This document shows, piece after piece, positions 1 to 11,649 of a DNA stretch of 22,402 nt. Position 1 is the first letter of the stretch. Each line of letters starts with the position of its first letter. The position numbers were made by a program, and so were the translations under genes. The notes under the pieces are model-generated. The model saw only the letters and a list, made by a program, of their open reading frames with translations, made no database searches and was not told the DNA's origin. Source of the stretch: Cruorifilaria tuberocauda (taxonomy: Eukaryota; Nematoda; Chromadorea; Rhabditida; Onchocercidae); NCBI GenBank assembly GCA_013365365.1, contig JABVXU010000754.1, positions 1-22,402 of the forward strand. The letters run 5' to 3'.

Positions 1-1112
1 AATGATAAGAAATAGTAGATTATTATCAGATTAGTGATATAAAATAGTAATTTTTTTTTATTTGAATTCTTTTTTTTTTAATTTTTTAAAAATTCTTTAG
101 AAAATTTAGGAAAATTTCAATTCTTTAGAAAATTTGTTAAATTTTGATATGAATCAAAATAAAATATAAAATAGAAAGTTTGTTAGAATTATTCATGATC
201 GGTATAATGAAAATCATAATTTAGCAAACATATTATCGTTATAATCATATAATAAAAATAATAAAAATCTCTTGTTGATAATTATACTATTCTTATTCTG
301 ATTCATGACAGTCTGAAATTATTGCTATGACAGAACTGATCTATCTTACTTGTTGTCAGATATTTATGAAAATCTTCAATTTTCATGAATTCACAGACTA
401 TCACTTTTGAAATCCTATCATTCAGAACTTTATTTGAGACTTCTATATCGCTTATCATATCATGTCATTTTTCCTATCACTTGCGTGACGTTGAAATAAA
501 ATTTTCTTCAGTGGTTTCCATTGTTATTCGATCAGTGAATTATTCTATTGTTGTCTGATCAATAGTTCACCAATTGTTTTTTGGTCGTTCTGGTTTGTTT
601 TCAGACATTTACAAATCCCAATTTACCTGAAGCTATTGCAACTTTCTCGAACCTTAGAACTTTTTTCCTTTTATGCCGGTATTTCGCGATCCTCTAATAT
701 TATTTTTCACCGCTTTGATTATCTTTCATATGATAATGCTAATCAATTTTTTATTTTAAATTATAATAATACTTGGTTGTTCAAATTTTCTTGAGATCGT
801 TCTTGTGAAAAAAATTAAATCAGAAATATTATCATCATAACATTTCTTATCACTATCGTCTTGAGCCCAACACTTCTGTTAGTGATTATCATTACTATAA
901 CTTTTCCTGATTTCCATTCCTATTATTATAGCATTCATCCTCGCTATCACTATTCAAAATAATAATTAGCACTGATCCATAATTTCACTTTTCTGAATAA
1001 AATTAAAAGTACCATATCATAAATATAACGATGATTATCAATTATTATTATTAATTTCAAAGAATTAATTTTTTCTTCCTTAAGCTAAATTTAAAAAAAA
1101 ATTTCAATATAC
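1..1112. other. A/T-rich non-coding DNA, probably intron of the PTB gene
   Basis: This 1.1 kb lies beyond the last visible exon of the minus-strand PTB gene. If the donor at 1112-1111 is used, it is intron leading to exons outside the window. I translated parts of both strands by eye and found no exon with good borders. Short TTATCA/ATCACT-like words recur between about 400 and 960, but I could not define a repeat unit. Confidence 0.4.
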
Positions 1113-4100
1113 CCTTTTGTTGTAGATGGAAGCGGATGAAAGTCGATGTAATGCTTGGCTAAAGACAGCGCTAACAGGTCGTCGACGTTGCTTATTTGAT
1201 GCAGTTTGAATAGCTGTTGTGGTATTTTCCTTATTGTTCGAATCAATATCAGTCCGAGATTTACCAAAAATTCGATTTAAAAGTACCGATGAAGTTATGT
1301 GTAATTTACATTGCTCAATTCCCGATGGTAAATTAGCTAATGATGATGGAAAATTTGTTGAGTTACGCTTTTGTGGATGAATAGCGTTCGATGTCGGGAA
1401 ATGTGAGGAAGCTAATCTTGGTGGATTGATAGGATGTGGTGATGGTTTGATTAGCGATGCTGCTTGGAAAGCGTTTTCCAACACTGATTCTATTTCTTCC
1501 ACCTGAAAATTTCTACAACTTCTTTTGAAATTTTATAGTATGCAATGAAAATAATGAAAAAAGAAAAACGTATTTGATAAAAATTTGCATGATTACTCAT
1601 TGATAAAATAAATTTCTATGAAGAACTGCTAGATTATTCTTGTCAGATTATATTAAAAAAAAATTGCTAAATTTAGAAAATTACTTCTATTCTTAGTTCC
1701 ATTCGTTTGCTAAAAATCAAATGAAGAAAAAATTTCTTTCAAAGTGTTTTTTTCAAATTTGTTTATAAATTTCAAACTTCTTTTAATTCTTTCATAACTT
1801 AATAAATAAATTTTACTTTCTTCCATTTTTTTGATTTTCTATTGTTTCTAAAATAAGAAGAAAAATTTTCAATGTTTTAGAATATACATACATATATTGA
1901 AAAATATTTGAAATGTGATAAATGAGTCTGTTTGTCATGGATGACACTATATTACTTGATTATTTTATACTTATTTATTTGATATTTTTATTAAATATGT
2001 ATATTATTTAATGTTTATATCATTTAATACTTGTTTAATCAACTACTAATCATATTATATTATATTACAATCACACTATATTATTCAATCGATCTCTCTT
2101 TAATATTAATTATTTCAATTAGCGTATGATAAATTATTTAATTTAATTTCAAAATTTAAATATATAGAGGAAAATTTCTAGAAAGAAATAAGCAAAAATA
2201 AAGTAAAAAAAAGAGGAAAGTGGGATACAAACAATTTTTAGAGCTGCGTAAATAAGTAAATAGAGCGGAATGAAGAAAATTGTGATGAATGGACAAAGTG
2301 AATTTCCTTTCAGAAGTTAACCAAACGTGAAAACGTAAAATGGATAATCGAAAATGGATGATTGTTTACGCAAACAGTTGTTTAGAAGATAACGAATTCT
2401 CCTTTATCCATTCTTCTCAATCATTTTTCCTTTCTTGCACTTAGAAATTTTGAAAATTTTCAGTTATTTCGATACAATGATTTAATTCAATCAATTATTG
2501 AATGTATTATTAATTATAGCAGTTTCCGGATAACGCTGTATAGTAATAAATTAATGAAATAAAAAAAAATTTTTTGAGATAAAATTTAATCTTTCTCAGT
2601 AAATCGAAAAAATCACTTAATCAAAATGATATATAATATTCCAATTAAACTAGCAATTTATTCTCCTTTTCTCTCACCGTAACTTATTAAGCTTCTTCTT
2701 TTTCATTTCTCATCAAATTCGATATAAACAATAAAGTTACTTAAATTTATAAAAACAACTTGAAAATAGATGGGAATTGGAAAATTGTGTATATTCATAT
2801 ATTAAAAATTAATTAATTTTCCATGTAATTGATGAATTAATTTTTAATTTCTTATATTTCTCCATTGCTCCATGCCTTTTTCCCTTTCGCACAATTTTCA
2901 GTTATCAATAAAAACTAAACAATCAATAAAAAGTTCAGTGGAAATGAAAGTTTAAAAGTTCAAAGAAACGAAAGATGAAAAGTTTAAACCTGTTGCGATG
3001 ATTTAGTCCTGAACAGGTGGCATAATCTTCTATACATCTGACCCGATGGTTCTCGAGCAATATAAGCTATTTCATGTCTTTCTGTTCGACCAATTACACA
3101 ATTTACTCGTTGAATTGATTGACAGAATAATATACGCTGAAGTAAAACTAATTTGTAATTATTTAACAAAACTGCTTCTTTTCCTTAATTAATTAATCAA
3201 TAATTCCAAATATCATATGTTTCTTTAATCTATTTGATCAATTAGTCACTCATTTACTTGTTTGTTTATTTTTGCTTCGTCCATTTATTAATTATCAATT
3301 CAATAATTTATTTCATAAATGACTTTATTTCAATTATAACATTTAATGCAAGTTAATTAATTAGTAATTCCAAATATCGAAATATTCATTGATTAATTGA
3401 ATAGAAATATTTACTTACTAATTTATTTATTTAATATTTTGTACGATTTCTTCTTTCGTTAATAAATATTTCAATTATTCGATTTCATTATAGGTAAATG
3501 AATTGAGTCCAAAAATTTTCTCACTTTTTCTTTTTGCAATACGAAACAAAGTCATTAATTTTATCTCTTTTTCCCTATTAAAAACTTTTCTTTTTCTTAC
3601 TGGTGAAAGATAATTTTTAACTTTCACGTAATTGGCCTAGAATTGTGTATCAATAAAGATTGATAAATTTATTGATAAAATATATTTTGATAAGATGTGA
3701 AAATTTTATCAAATTTTATTTGAAATACAATTTTTCGACTGCAGTGATAATTAATGATCAACTGATAATTCATGGAATTTTTTTTTTGTTTTCATTTTAT
3801 TAATATAAATCGATGAATGCTGGAAATTTATTTTTCGATTTATCAGTGGAAAAAAACGCAAATGACAAGCTATGAAATTTAAATGTAAGCATTATATGTA
3901 ATTTAAAATTTATAATAAAATTAATTTATAATTATATTTTACAATTTATAATGCAATCATTTTTCTTATCCTAATTGAAATTAACAAAAAATTTATCAAA
4001 TCTTTTATTCAACGCATTATAAAAAAGTTTGAAAAAGTGTAATTTAGAAAAAAGGAAAGAATTTTTTATCACTGTAACAATGATAAGAAGCATAGATATT

Positions 4101-7100
4101 CAAATTAATTGCAAGCGAATCGGACGAGAAAAAAAGCGATGGAAAATGGAAATATATAATTCAAATGCTAATTGCAATAATGAAAAAAATGATAGTATTG
4201 AGCGATCGGAAAACGAATCAACTGATTTCAATTCTTTTTTTCCTGCATATCAATCTTTATCACACACCACTTTGAAATTGAAATAAGTAATTGTATAAAG
4301 TAGAGAATAGTTATTAGTGATTGGGAAATATCGAGAATTCCTTTAATTGAAGTAAAAATTTCATTCAATTCTGATTTTGATTCATTAAACTTTATTGAAA
4401 TTACCATATATACGTGAAGCAATACTTTTAAAATAAAAAATTCACTTTTACAAATAAAAAAATTTGAAATTGTAGAAAAGAATTACTTACTATGATAAAG
4501 TATTATGATAAAATAATACTTTTCAGAACTAAATTTACTTATATGAAAAAAATTTATTAAATTAGTGAAATCAATTTTAAATTCAATTTCTGACTTTTAT
4601 TATAACAAGAATCTGAAGTTGCAAAGAAAAAAAAACAGAAAGAATTAGACATTAAGATTAAACGATGATAAAAAATATCATTAATTGCACTTTTTTCTCC
4701 TTCAAAATTTGTGAAAAGAAAATTGATGAATTGACGAATGACAACTTCTTTTCATGGCCAATAATATTAGCTGTCAACTGTTACAACGAAAACTCTTTTT
4801 TCCTCTCTCTCTCTCTTCAAAATTTTCAAGAGAAGTTTAAACTGAAAGCGAAAGAGGTAACATCAAAAGGACGGCTTTTTACAATTTTGAATATTCACAA
4901 TCTTTTTTTAATTCTTCTTTCCCTCTCTCTCATTTTCAATTAAATGCTTAAACGAAATTGAATTGGAATTAACAGTTGCTGATTGGAAAAAGAAAATTGT
5001 TAAATTAATTTAATTAATTTAAATGAGTGAAATTTCTTCAAATTTATTATACAATGATGAATTTTAACTTTCAAGAATTACTAATAATTGTTTTTACTAA
5101 GATATAAAGCCTTTTCAATGTTTAAGAATTCCTAAGTAAGTTTTGCTATCGGATGTTCATCATAACATTTAAAAATTTTTGTTTATCACAGGAATTTGAA
5201 ATTTATTAAATTCTGTAATTTGATTACAAATGCTTGCAAAATGTGAGTATGATGTAAAAAAATCATTTAAGATTTAAGAGGAGAACGTTGAATTCAATCA
5301 AATTAACCTGAAATTAAAATTAGTGAACTTTCTACTTCACTAAATTTTTAACTTCAGGTTATCATTAATAGAATTCATTTAATGTCATATAATTAATATA
5401 ATCTTATCAGCAGATTATCACTCCACTCATTGAATGATTGCTATTTTGAAATTAAAATTGTTAAAGCTAACACATTGATTCAATGAAATCGAAATCTCCT
5501 CAATATATGAATATTTCTCAAATTTAATTTAATTTAGTTAAATATTTCAATGAAAAACATTTACATTTCGCTAAATTTCGCAAATATTTTAAGCTTCATG
5601 TATATTTTAATTATCGCAATACGTAAAAGCATGAGATAGTATCTATCATTTATATTACTCTCCTATGACGTTTACTCATTTAACCCTAAGACATTTGTTT
5701 ATTTGACCTTAGCATTCTTATTTGCTTAAGATGAAGTATTTATCACAAACATGTAATAGAATTCTTTTGTTCTGATGTTTGAGAAAGGACAAAAATATTG
5801 TCTGAAGTGCAGAAATTTGTATAATCCATTACTTAAAAAAATGATAGAAATGCTTCCACATAACATTTAATCAAGTTACCTAATGTTAGAAGTAGGAAAG
5901 TACTGATTTTGAAAAATTACTTTAAAACGAATAGTAAATAGTAGTATAACAGTGAGATAATAGAACGGTAATGATAAATTTTATCGATTCTACTTCATGT
6001 GATATATCTATCAGTAATTTTTCGCATATCATATGTCTCTCAGCAATTCATTTCTCGAAATTGATTATCTCGAAAGATAAACAATTTTCAGGTACAATTT
6101 TACTTGAATATAGTAAAAATGATTTATCCACTCATTCGAATAACTCGAAATGATTAGATTTATCGTGATTAATCATTGAAGACTTGAAACATTGAAGCAA
6201 AAAAGTTTCAACTATTATAAATTTAGTGAGTATACTATAAAATCATGAAACGAAATGTTAGTAACTACCACTAAAACTTTTAGTTTTCAAGAATTTTGAT
6301 GAAGAAAAAATCGAAGTTAAGTTGATTGCAGTATCCGTTTTAGTCGTAATTTCATTACAATAATAAAAATCCCTTCGGACTGTATTTTACTGTATCGCTT
6401 TTATTTGAAATTTTATAGACTTTTAGCTTTGAAGAATTTTGGTGAAAAAAAGGAAACAAATTAAATTGATTACAATATCCGTTTAATCGTAATTTTATTA
6501 CAATATCAAATAATACTCCTTAATTGTATTGTGTAGTATCATTTATCCTTTAAAAGCTATATGAATTGTGGACATGAGTTACTGTATGAATTCCCGAGAT
6601 TCCCGAGTTTCATTAGTCAATATTTCTCAATTTGGTATTTGTGACATGGTGATTTCCTGTTCATTTTTATGCTATAAAAATGACCAAATGACTATTTCCC
6701 TTTTATTAGTGACCATTCCCTCCTTTTCCTTACTCTTTTCGGCTCTTTCGAAAGCTTTGATCTGATCAAAGATATGTATGCCAAATGGTGCAATCACCCA
6801 TAAACCATTGCTGTGTATTACATAATAAAATGATCCATCCACTATCTTTTATACCTTTTCTAGTCTCGTTTGAAAGTTATTATATCTTACTGTTATCACT
6901 GAACGCATATTGACATTTAAATGTTAATTATCTTGAAGGTTATGATATCTTACTCTTAAGCAGTTAAATGTTAAATTATGCTAACACTTTTTTGTTTCTC
7001 AACTAATTGCATAAAATACTCTAGTGATTATTAATTAAACATGCAAAAAGAATCGAAAACTTTTTTTAATTTTTGAATGACAATAAAATTTTTGACAATC

Positions 7101-8210
7101 ATATGGGCCTTAAAAATTTTTAAATTTTCATAAAAGTAAACATTTTAATGACATATCTCCAAGGATATTGGATAAAGTTTAAAGAGTGAATTTAATAATT
7201 GGCTTCGTTTTAAAATAATTAATGAATGATGGATTTTAAAGTAATATATGAAAGATGAAAGCATATGAATAATATAAATAATTTCACTCTTGAAAAGTGA
7301 TCTTATTGAAATTTTGATAAAATGATTATTAATTATCCTTTTTCAATCTCTTTCTCTCTCTCCCTTCTTTCTCTCTTCTTCTCTCTTTCCTTTTGTCTTT
7401 CTATCAAACGAATACATTATCATATTCTTATTAAATTTTTCTTATTAAAATTAATTTCGAATTAGTCCAGCATTCAAAGTCATATTTTAATTAAAATTAA
7501 TTTCAATAAATAAGTAAATAAAATATCCTTTTTACCTCATCATTTGCAGCACAAACTTTAACACCAGAAACCGAAATTGATAATTGAACAGCAATAGGTG
7601 GTTTTCGAGGAGTGAATCGATCTAATCGTTGTGATACTGATTCCAGATCAGTTCCCGGTACTGGAAATGACCCAAGCCACTGAAAGTAATCAGGAAATTT
7701 ATGAAAGAAGAAGCAAAAATTGCAATAAATTATTTATTATTTAATTAAAATATCTTTTTCTTTTTCCCAATCACAGTGATAATTCGTTATCACTTAGAAA
7801 TGAAATTCGATCGTTAATTACAATTTGCGTAGGAATTTATTTGATATCATAAATTTAATTCAGCAATAAATGGGATTAAAGTGTTTCAACACAGTTTAAA
7901 CTTTTTCTCTATCAAAATTTTCGTCGTATTCGCATGAAATCAGAAAAAATATCATTTCTTTTCTTTTTGTATATTTAATCTCAATTGAGAAAATAAAACT
8001 TTTTCCAATGACAATTTTGATAAATTTCAGTTTTCAATGATAAAATTCTCTTAGATTATTGTGTAAAAATATGGAATTAAAAGAGTTTTAAAAGGTCATT
8101 TATAATTCTAGTGATAATGTTGTTTGACCTTTCGTTGAAGCGCATATAGATATGATAAAGCGAATGAATCAAACCTCAACATTCCAGGAGAGCGAGAAAC
8201 CGGGTCGCAT
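1113..8210 (-). CDS. PTB-domain adaptor, SH2D5-like (3' end off window)
   Basis: Five exons join in phase: 8210-8175, 7679-7536, 3636-3601 (tentative), 3136-2990 and 1502-1113, giving about 251 residues. The first exon starts MRPGFSLSWNVE and runs into WLGSFPVPG, the first strand of a PTB fold. Exon 2 carries the next strands (residues 13-60, ending VKVCAANDE). Exon 4 carries the core (RILFCQS, EIAYIAREP, RLCHLF; residues 73-121). Exon 5 starts with the C-terminal PTB helix (VEEIESVLENAFQAASL) and then becomes a Ser/Asn/Lys-rich linker. From memory, the YVGSFPV, RILY, FVAR and CHLF landmarks of human SH2D5 align in order, so an SH2D5-like adaptor is my best guess; other PTB families are possible. 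PTB domains bind NPxY-type peptides in signalling proteins. The last exon either stops at a TGA (1106-1104) or, more likely, uses donor AGG|GTATAT at 1112-1111 to reach an SH2 part outside the window. Confidence 0.72.
2801..2848. repeat. 14-bp perfect inverted repeat
   Basis: Arms at 2801-2814 and 2835-2848 (ATTAAAAATTAATT and its complement) are separated by 20 nt. The arms are pure A/T, so this could be chance in such DNA. It lies in the intron between PTB exons 2990 and 1502. Confidence 0.35.
3601..3636 (-). CDS. Candidate 36-nt micro-exon of the PTB gene
   Basis: Joining the exon ending 7536 directly to the one starting 3136 keeps frame, but removes about ten residues expected between two PTB strands (the helix before RILF). 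In that intron a 36-nt segment has an acceptor (AATTCTAG) and a strong donor (GTAAGA), starts and ends in phase 0, and reads ANYVKVKNYLSP. Its length and place suit the gap. The match to family sequence is weak, so this remains a candidate. Confidence 0.42.
5289..5377. repeat. Long imperfect hairpin, about 40-nt arms
   Basis: The left arm 5289-5327 and right arm 5336-5377 are complementary apart from a few mismatches and small bulges, around an 8-nt loop. The inner part is best: AACCTGAA on the left pairs with TTCAGGTT on the right, and TTAGTGAA with TTCACTAA at the loop. Both outer ends carry GAATTC. A miniature inverted-repeat element or a small-RNA precursor are possible; no terminal duplication was identified. 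Confidence 0.6.
6276..6556. repeat. Diverged tandem duplication, 143-bp period
   Basis: Two copies start with ACTTTTAG at 6276 and 6419. Shared words in the same order are CAAGAATTTT/GAAGAATTTT, TTGATTGCAGTATCCG/TTGATTACAATATCCG, CGTAATTTCATTACAATA/CGTAATTTTATTACAATA, and a closing TTTTAT/TTTATCC stretch. By eye identity is roughly three quarters. No coding frame is shared between the copies. Confidence 0.6.
6871..6977. repeat. Short diverged tandem duplication
   Basis: The word TGAAAGTTATTATATCTTAC at 6871 recurs as TGAAGGTTATGATATCTTAC at 6934, and both are followed by a TTAAATGTTAA-type word. The first copy is about 63 bp and the second is shorter. Confidence 0.45.
7347..7402 (+). repeat. 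Polypyrimidine (CT-rich) tract
   Basis: About 56 bases of nearly pure C/T with CTCTCT runs, interrupted by a single G. It sits in the long PTB intron, 130 bp past the donor at 7535, and is purine-rich in the transcript strand. Confidence 0.6.
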
Positions 8211-8312
8211 ATATATCGATGACTGCAGACGACGATGCTGTGCTGCTGGATGGATCAGATTGTCCGAAGTAGAATATGGACAACAGGTGTGCGACAGTTT
8301 TCGCAATCAGCT
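8211..8312 (-). promoter_or_regulatory. Possible 5' UTR and trans-splice acceptor of the PTB gene
   Basis: On the minus strand a strong acceptor (TTGTATTTTAG, AG at 8312-8311) is followed by about 100 nt without an upstream ATG in the coding frame, and a TGA in that frame just after the AG. This suits a spliced-leader acceptor followed by a short 5' UTR and the ATG at 8210. A cis-spliced non-coding first exon would look the same. The patch is more G/C-rich than its surroundings. Confidence 0.4.
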
Positions 8313-8329
8313 AAAATACAACGATTGCG

Positions 8330-8405
8330 GCAGCAAAAGCAACAGCAGCAGCAGTAGCAGTAGCAGCAGCAGCAGCAGTTACAGCAGCTGCAGTTGTAGC
8401 AGACA
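8330..8405 (+). repeat. CAG/AGC triplet repeat, interrupted
   Basis: Mostly AGC units with AGT, TAC and TGC interruptions. It lies just upstream of the proposed 5' UTR of the minus-strand PTB gene. On the plus strand it gives a Ser-rich open frame (8152-8427), which I treat as non-coding because it is antisense to the PTB start and has no family match. Confidence 0.85.
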
Positions 8406-8532
8406 GGTCGTAAGAACGAATGTATGATGAATGAATGATGAAAACTGATCTTATCAGCATAACGTTTCACTTCTTTCAAAAATTGCTACGGCACAAAAAA
8501 AATTATTTCCTCCCACTTACCACTAAACCACT

Positions 8533-8692
8533 TTACTACTACTACTGCTACTACTACTACTACTGCTACTACTACTATTACTACTGCTACTACTACTACT
8601 ACTGCTACTACTACTACTACTGCTACTACTACTACTACTGCTACTACTACTACTACTGCTACTACTACTATTACTACTACTACTACTATACT
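8533..8692 (+). repeat. TAC triplet repeat with regular TGC every 18 bp
   Basis: A run of TAC units is punctuated by TGC at 8546, 8564, 8585, 8603, 8621, 8639 and 8657. Spacing is 18 bp except one 21-bp step, so the true unit is TGC plus five TAC. Two TAT units also occur. In the plus frame this reads five Tyr then Cys, repeated; on the minus strand one frame is all Ser. I see no evidence that it is translated. Confidence 0.9.
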
Positions 8693-11230
8693 ACTTCATG
8701 GTTACTTTAAATATAAATATCAGTTGAAGAAAGGAAGGAATTTGACCTTTTTTTTGAAATTGTGGTATGTAATTTATACGGCAATGTTGAGGATGAGGAG
8801 GAAAAAGAGAGTAAGAATAATTAGGGTTACTGAGAGTAATTATCACGTATTTAGTGACAGATATCAAATGACCGTAATAGATTGAATAGTTACGAACGGT
8901 TACGATCACATACCGATTAAATTGTTCAAAAAAGGTCAAAAATAAATACTAATTTATGATATGAGAAGGGGTGAAAGAGGTCAAATGAAAGATTTACATT
9001 TCAACAAAAAATATTTCTAGCTGTCAAATATAAAATTCCAGTATTTTTTTGTAAAAATTCAATTAATTAATTTCAATTTTCACTTGGGGTAAATTGAATG
9101 AAAGAAAAAAAATGACATTGAATTTTCATTTCATATTAAAAGATTTTACTTTCAATTTACTTCTTATCAAATATTTTAAACGGAAAACTTTATTTACTTT
9201 CTCAAGTAAATGAAAGTAAATACGAATTGAAATACGAAACAAAAGTCAATGAAGTGAAATATAAATTTAATTTGTATAAATTTGATAATATATTCCCAAT
9301 TTGTTACTTTTCAACATTTTAGAATTTAAATATTTGAATTCTTTTCGATTCAAAACCTTACAAATACGTTTTCGTACTTTTTTATTTTATTATAAATTGA
9401 ATTAATGAATAAAAGGATTTCATAACTTAATGGATAATTTTAATTCCCTAGAATTATATTATTCATAATAATTTGTTTTTCACAATTTTTCTTCATTTTT
9501 CCTTGATCAGATCATTAATATTCCAAATTATTAATTGAATATTTATCTATAAACAATTAAACTATTTACACTGTTGCACTGTACAAAAAAAATTATTACA
9601 ATAATCTTACACATTTTTTCCCTTTTTTTCTGATCATAAAAATATTATCGATAAAAGTGATTTTGAAAATATCAGGCTATTTATATTTAATAAAACCATT
9701 CCAAAAAATCATAAAATTATGTATGAGATAGGAAAGATAACAGAACGCGATTTAAAGTGATACGATTTAAAAAACGAGTGAAAATGACTGAAAGAATTAT
9801 CGATAAGTAATTTTTAATTAATAGTAAAAATGTTTTAGAAGAAAATATAAACGTATAAATTAATAGCTAAATAATTTATCAAACTTTTAAATGAAATTAA
9901 AATCTAACTTTTTTTCGTTTTAAAAGTGAAGGAATTTTTTTTGAAGCTTCTCATCAATCCTAATTCGAAATTGTCTAATTAAATTTTACATACGATGAAA
10001 ATTGGTGTTATGGAAATTTTCAAATTTCAAAAAAAGTTAAAAATGAAACCATTGATTACAACTATTTGCATCATTCCTAAGCATCCAATCATGATTTTTA
10101 TATCCTATTTAATTACAATTCAAAAATTTGATATAGATTTTAATTTCTAATATGTCTATAATTAATTGTAACGATTTATAGGAATGTCACATTGAGATAT
10201 AAGAGGAAAATTTAACAATTCCAAATATTTTTCTTGAATTTAGAATAATTATTGCGATTTATCTTACAGAATTTTATGTTTTACTTTTATTTTAACTTAT
10301 AAAATAACAATTTTAACCATTCGTTTAAATAATACAAATTGAAAGTATATAAAAACACAATAATTGCTTCTGCTATTATACTTCGAATTATTTCAAAAGA
10401 TTTGAGTTCTTTACATCAATTTTAATTTTATTGTTTCAAACTATTTCAAACTTTTTGCTGTTTATTAGCATTGAAGAATGAAAATAGAATTAAGAGTGCA
10501 ACGGAATGAATTTTAAAAGATTTCCATAATAATTTTTAATTAATCTAATGATAATGTTACCATTATTATTAAGGCGACATTATTTAATTTACATCGAAAT
10601 TTAAGTTTAAGCATAAATTATCCATTAAATTTCACAAATTTAATTCATTATCAAATATAACCAGAAATTTTTTAATAATTTCAATAAATCGATAATTATG
10701 AATTGAGGTACTTGAAAAATTAAGGATATCTGTTGCAAAGTATATAAGCGAATAGATAAACAAATTAGAGTATAAGTAATGGATATAAATAATTGGTATA
10801 GCTATAATTAGTAGAATGATAATGCAAAAATAATAAATATTATTATTAGGACAAGAATACAGAACTCAAACTTAGCCTGAATTATTCTTGTTCAAATTGA
10901 TTTATTAATAAATTATACATTAATTAGTTTTTCTCCTACTATTATCACCACCAATTCCAATTGTTGCCATTTTAATTTACTGCAAAGATTGAAGAGTGAA
11001 ATTATTGTCACATTGAAAATTGATACGATCAATTGGATAAAAATCTTAATCGAATAATCGAATTTTTTTTCCTTTTGTTTGCTCATTCATTTATCAATTC
11101 CTCTCTAGAAATTCTCAAATTGCATTTTATTCATTCGTTTTTTTTTTCATTTTTTTTCACAAAAATGTTTACTTATCAATCGTTTCATTTGTTTATTCAT
11201 TCAAAATTCTATCAATTTATTTGTTTATCA

Positions 11231-11296
11231 GTGATAAAATGGGAAAAGAAAAAAGTTAACATTCTTGTTAACTTTTTTATTTCCCCACTTTATCAC
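11231..11296. repeat. 30-bp-stem hairpin with 6-nt loop
   Basis: Arms 11231-11260 and 11267-11296 pair at 27 of 30 positions around the loop ATTCTT. The inner 12 bp (AAAAAAGTTAAC) and outer 8 bp (GTGATAAA) are perfect; the three mismatches lie between. Size and shape resemble a small-RNA precursor hairpin or a miniature inverted-repeat element. Either strand would fold alike. Confidence 0.7.
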
Positions 11297-11649
11297 AAAT
11301 AATTATTTAAAAAATTTTAATATTTCATAATATTAACACATTTTGTAATTTGTAATCAAAAATTTTAATCGCCTAATATTTGACACATTTAAAGGATAAA
11401 TTAAATATAAAATTAAATTAGTACTGTTAAGAGAATATCGAAAATGATCGTTTCATCGTTGATAATTTAGTATGGCAATATTAATATAATAAAAGTTTCT
11501 AAAATGACTAAACAATTACGCCGAATTAAATTCGTCAATTTATCCTTCTCATCCAACCGAATTAACTAATTCCGTTTGATATGATTTATAAACAGAACGA
11601 CCCATTTTATTCATTCAATGCCACCAATCATTTCATATTGTCATTTAAT

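Larger units (their letters stand above)
3637..7535. other. Large PTB-gene intron, no supported gene
   Basis: A 3.9 kb intron of A/T-rich DNA. It holds a long imperfect hairpin (5289-5377), a 143-bp tandem duplication (6276-6556), a shorter duplication (6871-6977) and a pyrimidine tract (7347-7402). Open frames here (for example 4029-4286, 4665-4943, 5971-6153, 6568-6765) have the composition of random A/T-rich translation and no recognisable motif. Confidence 0.5.

Noticed and set aside
3137..3169. Longer N-terminal version of the PTB exon starting with ATG at 3169
   Set aside because: The acceptor TTTTACTTCAG at 3138-3137 fits phase 0 with the neighbouring exons; the extra residues are intron read-through.
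4029..4286. Plus-strand open frame, 85 codons
   Set aside because: Lys/Asn/Glu-rich translation of A/T-rich intron with no motif and no exon borders.
4665..4943. Plus-strand open frame, 92 codons
   Set aside because: Phe/Leu/Ser-rich from T- and CT-rich runs; looks random and lies in the PTB intron.
8435..8710. Tyr-Cys repeat protein
   Set aside because: Direct reading of a TAC/TGC microsatellite; flanks show no coding features.
11033..11302. Plus-strand open frame, 89 codons, possibly membrane-like
   Set aside because: The hydrophobic look comes from T-runs; it includes the hairpin at 11231-11296 and has no family match.
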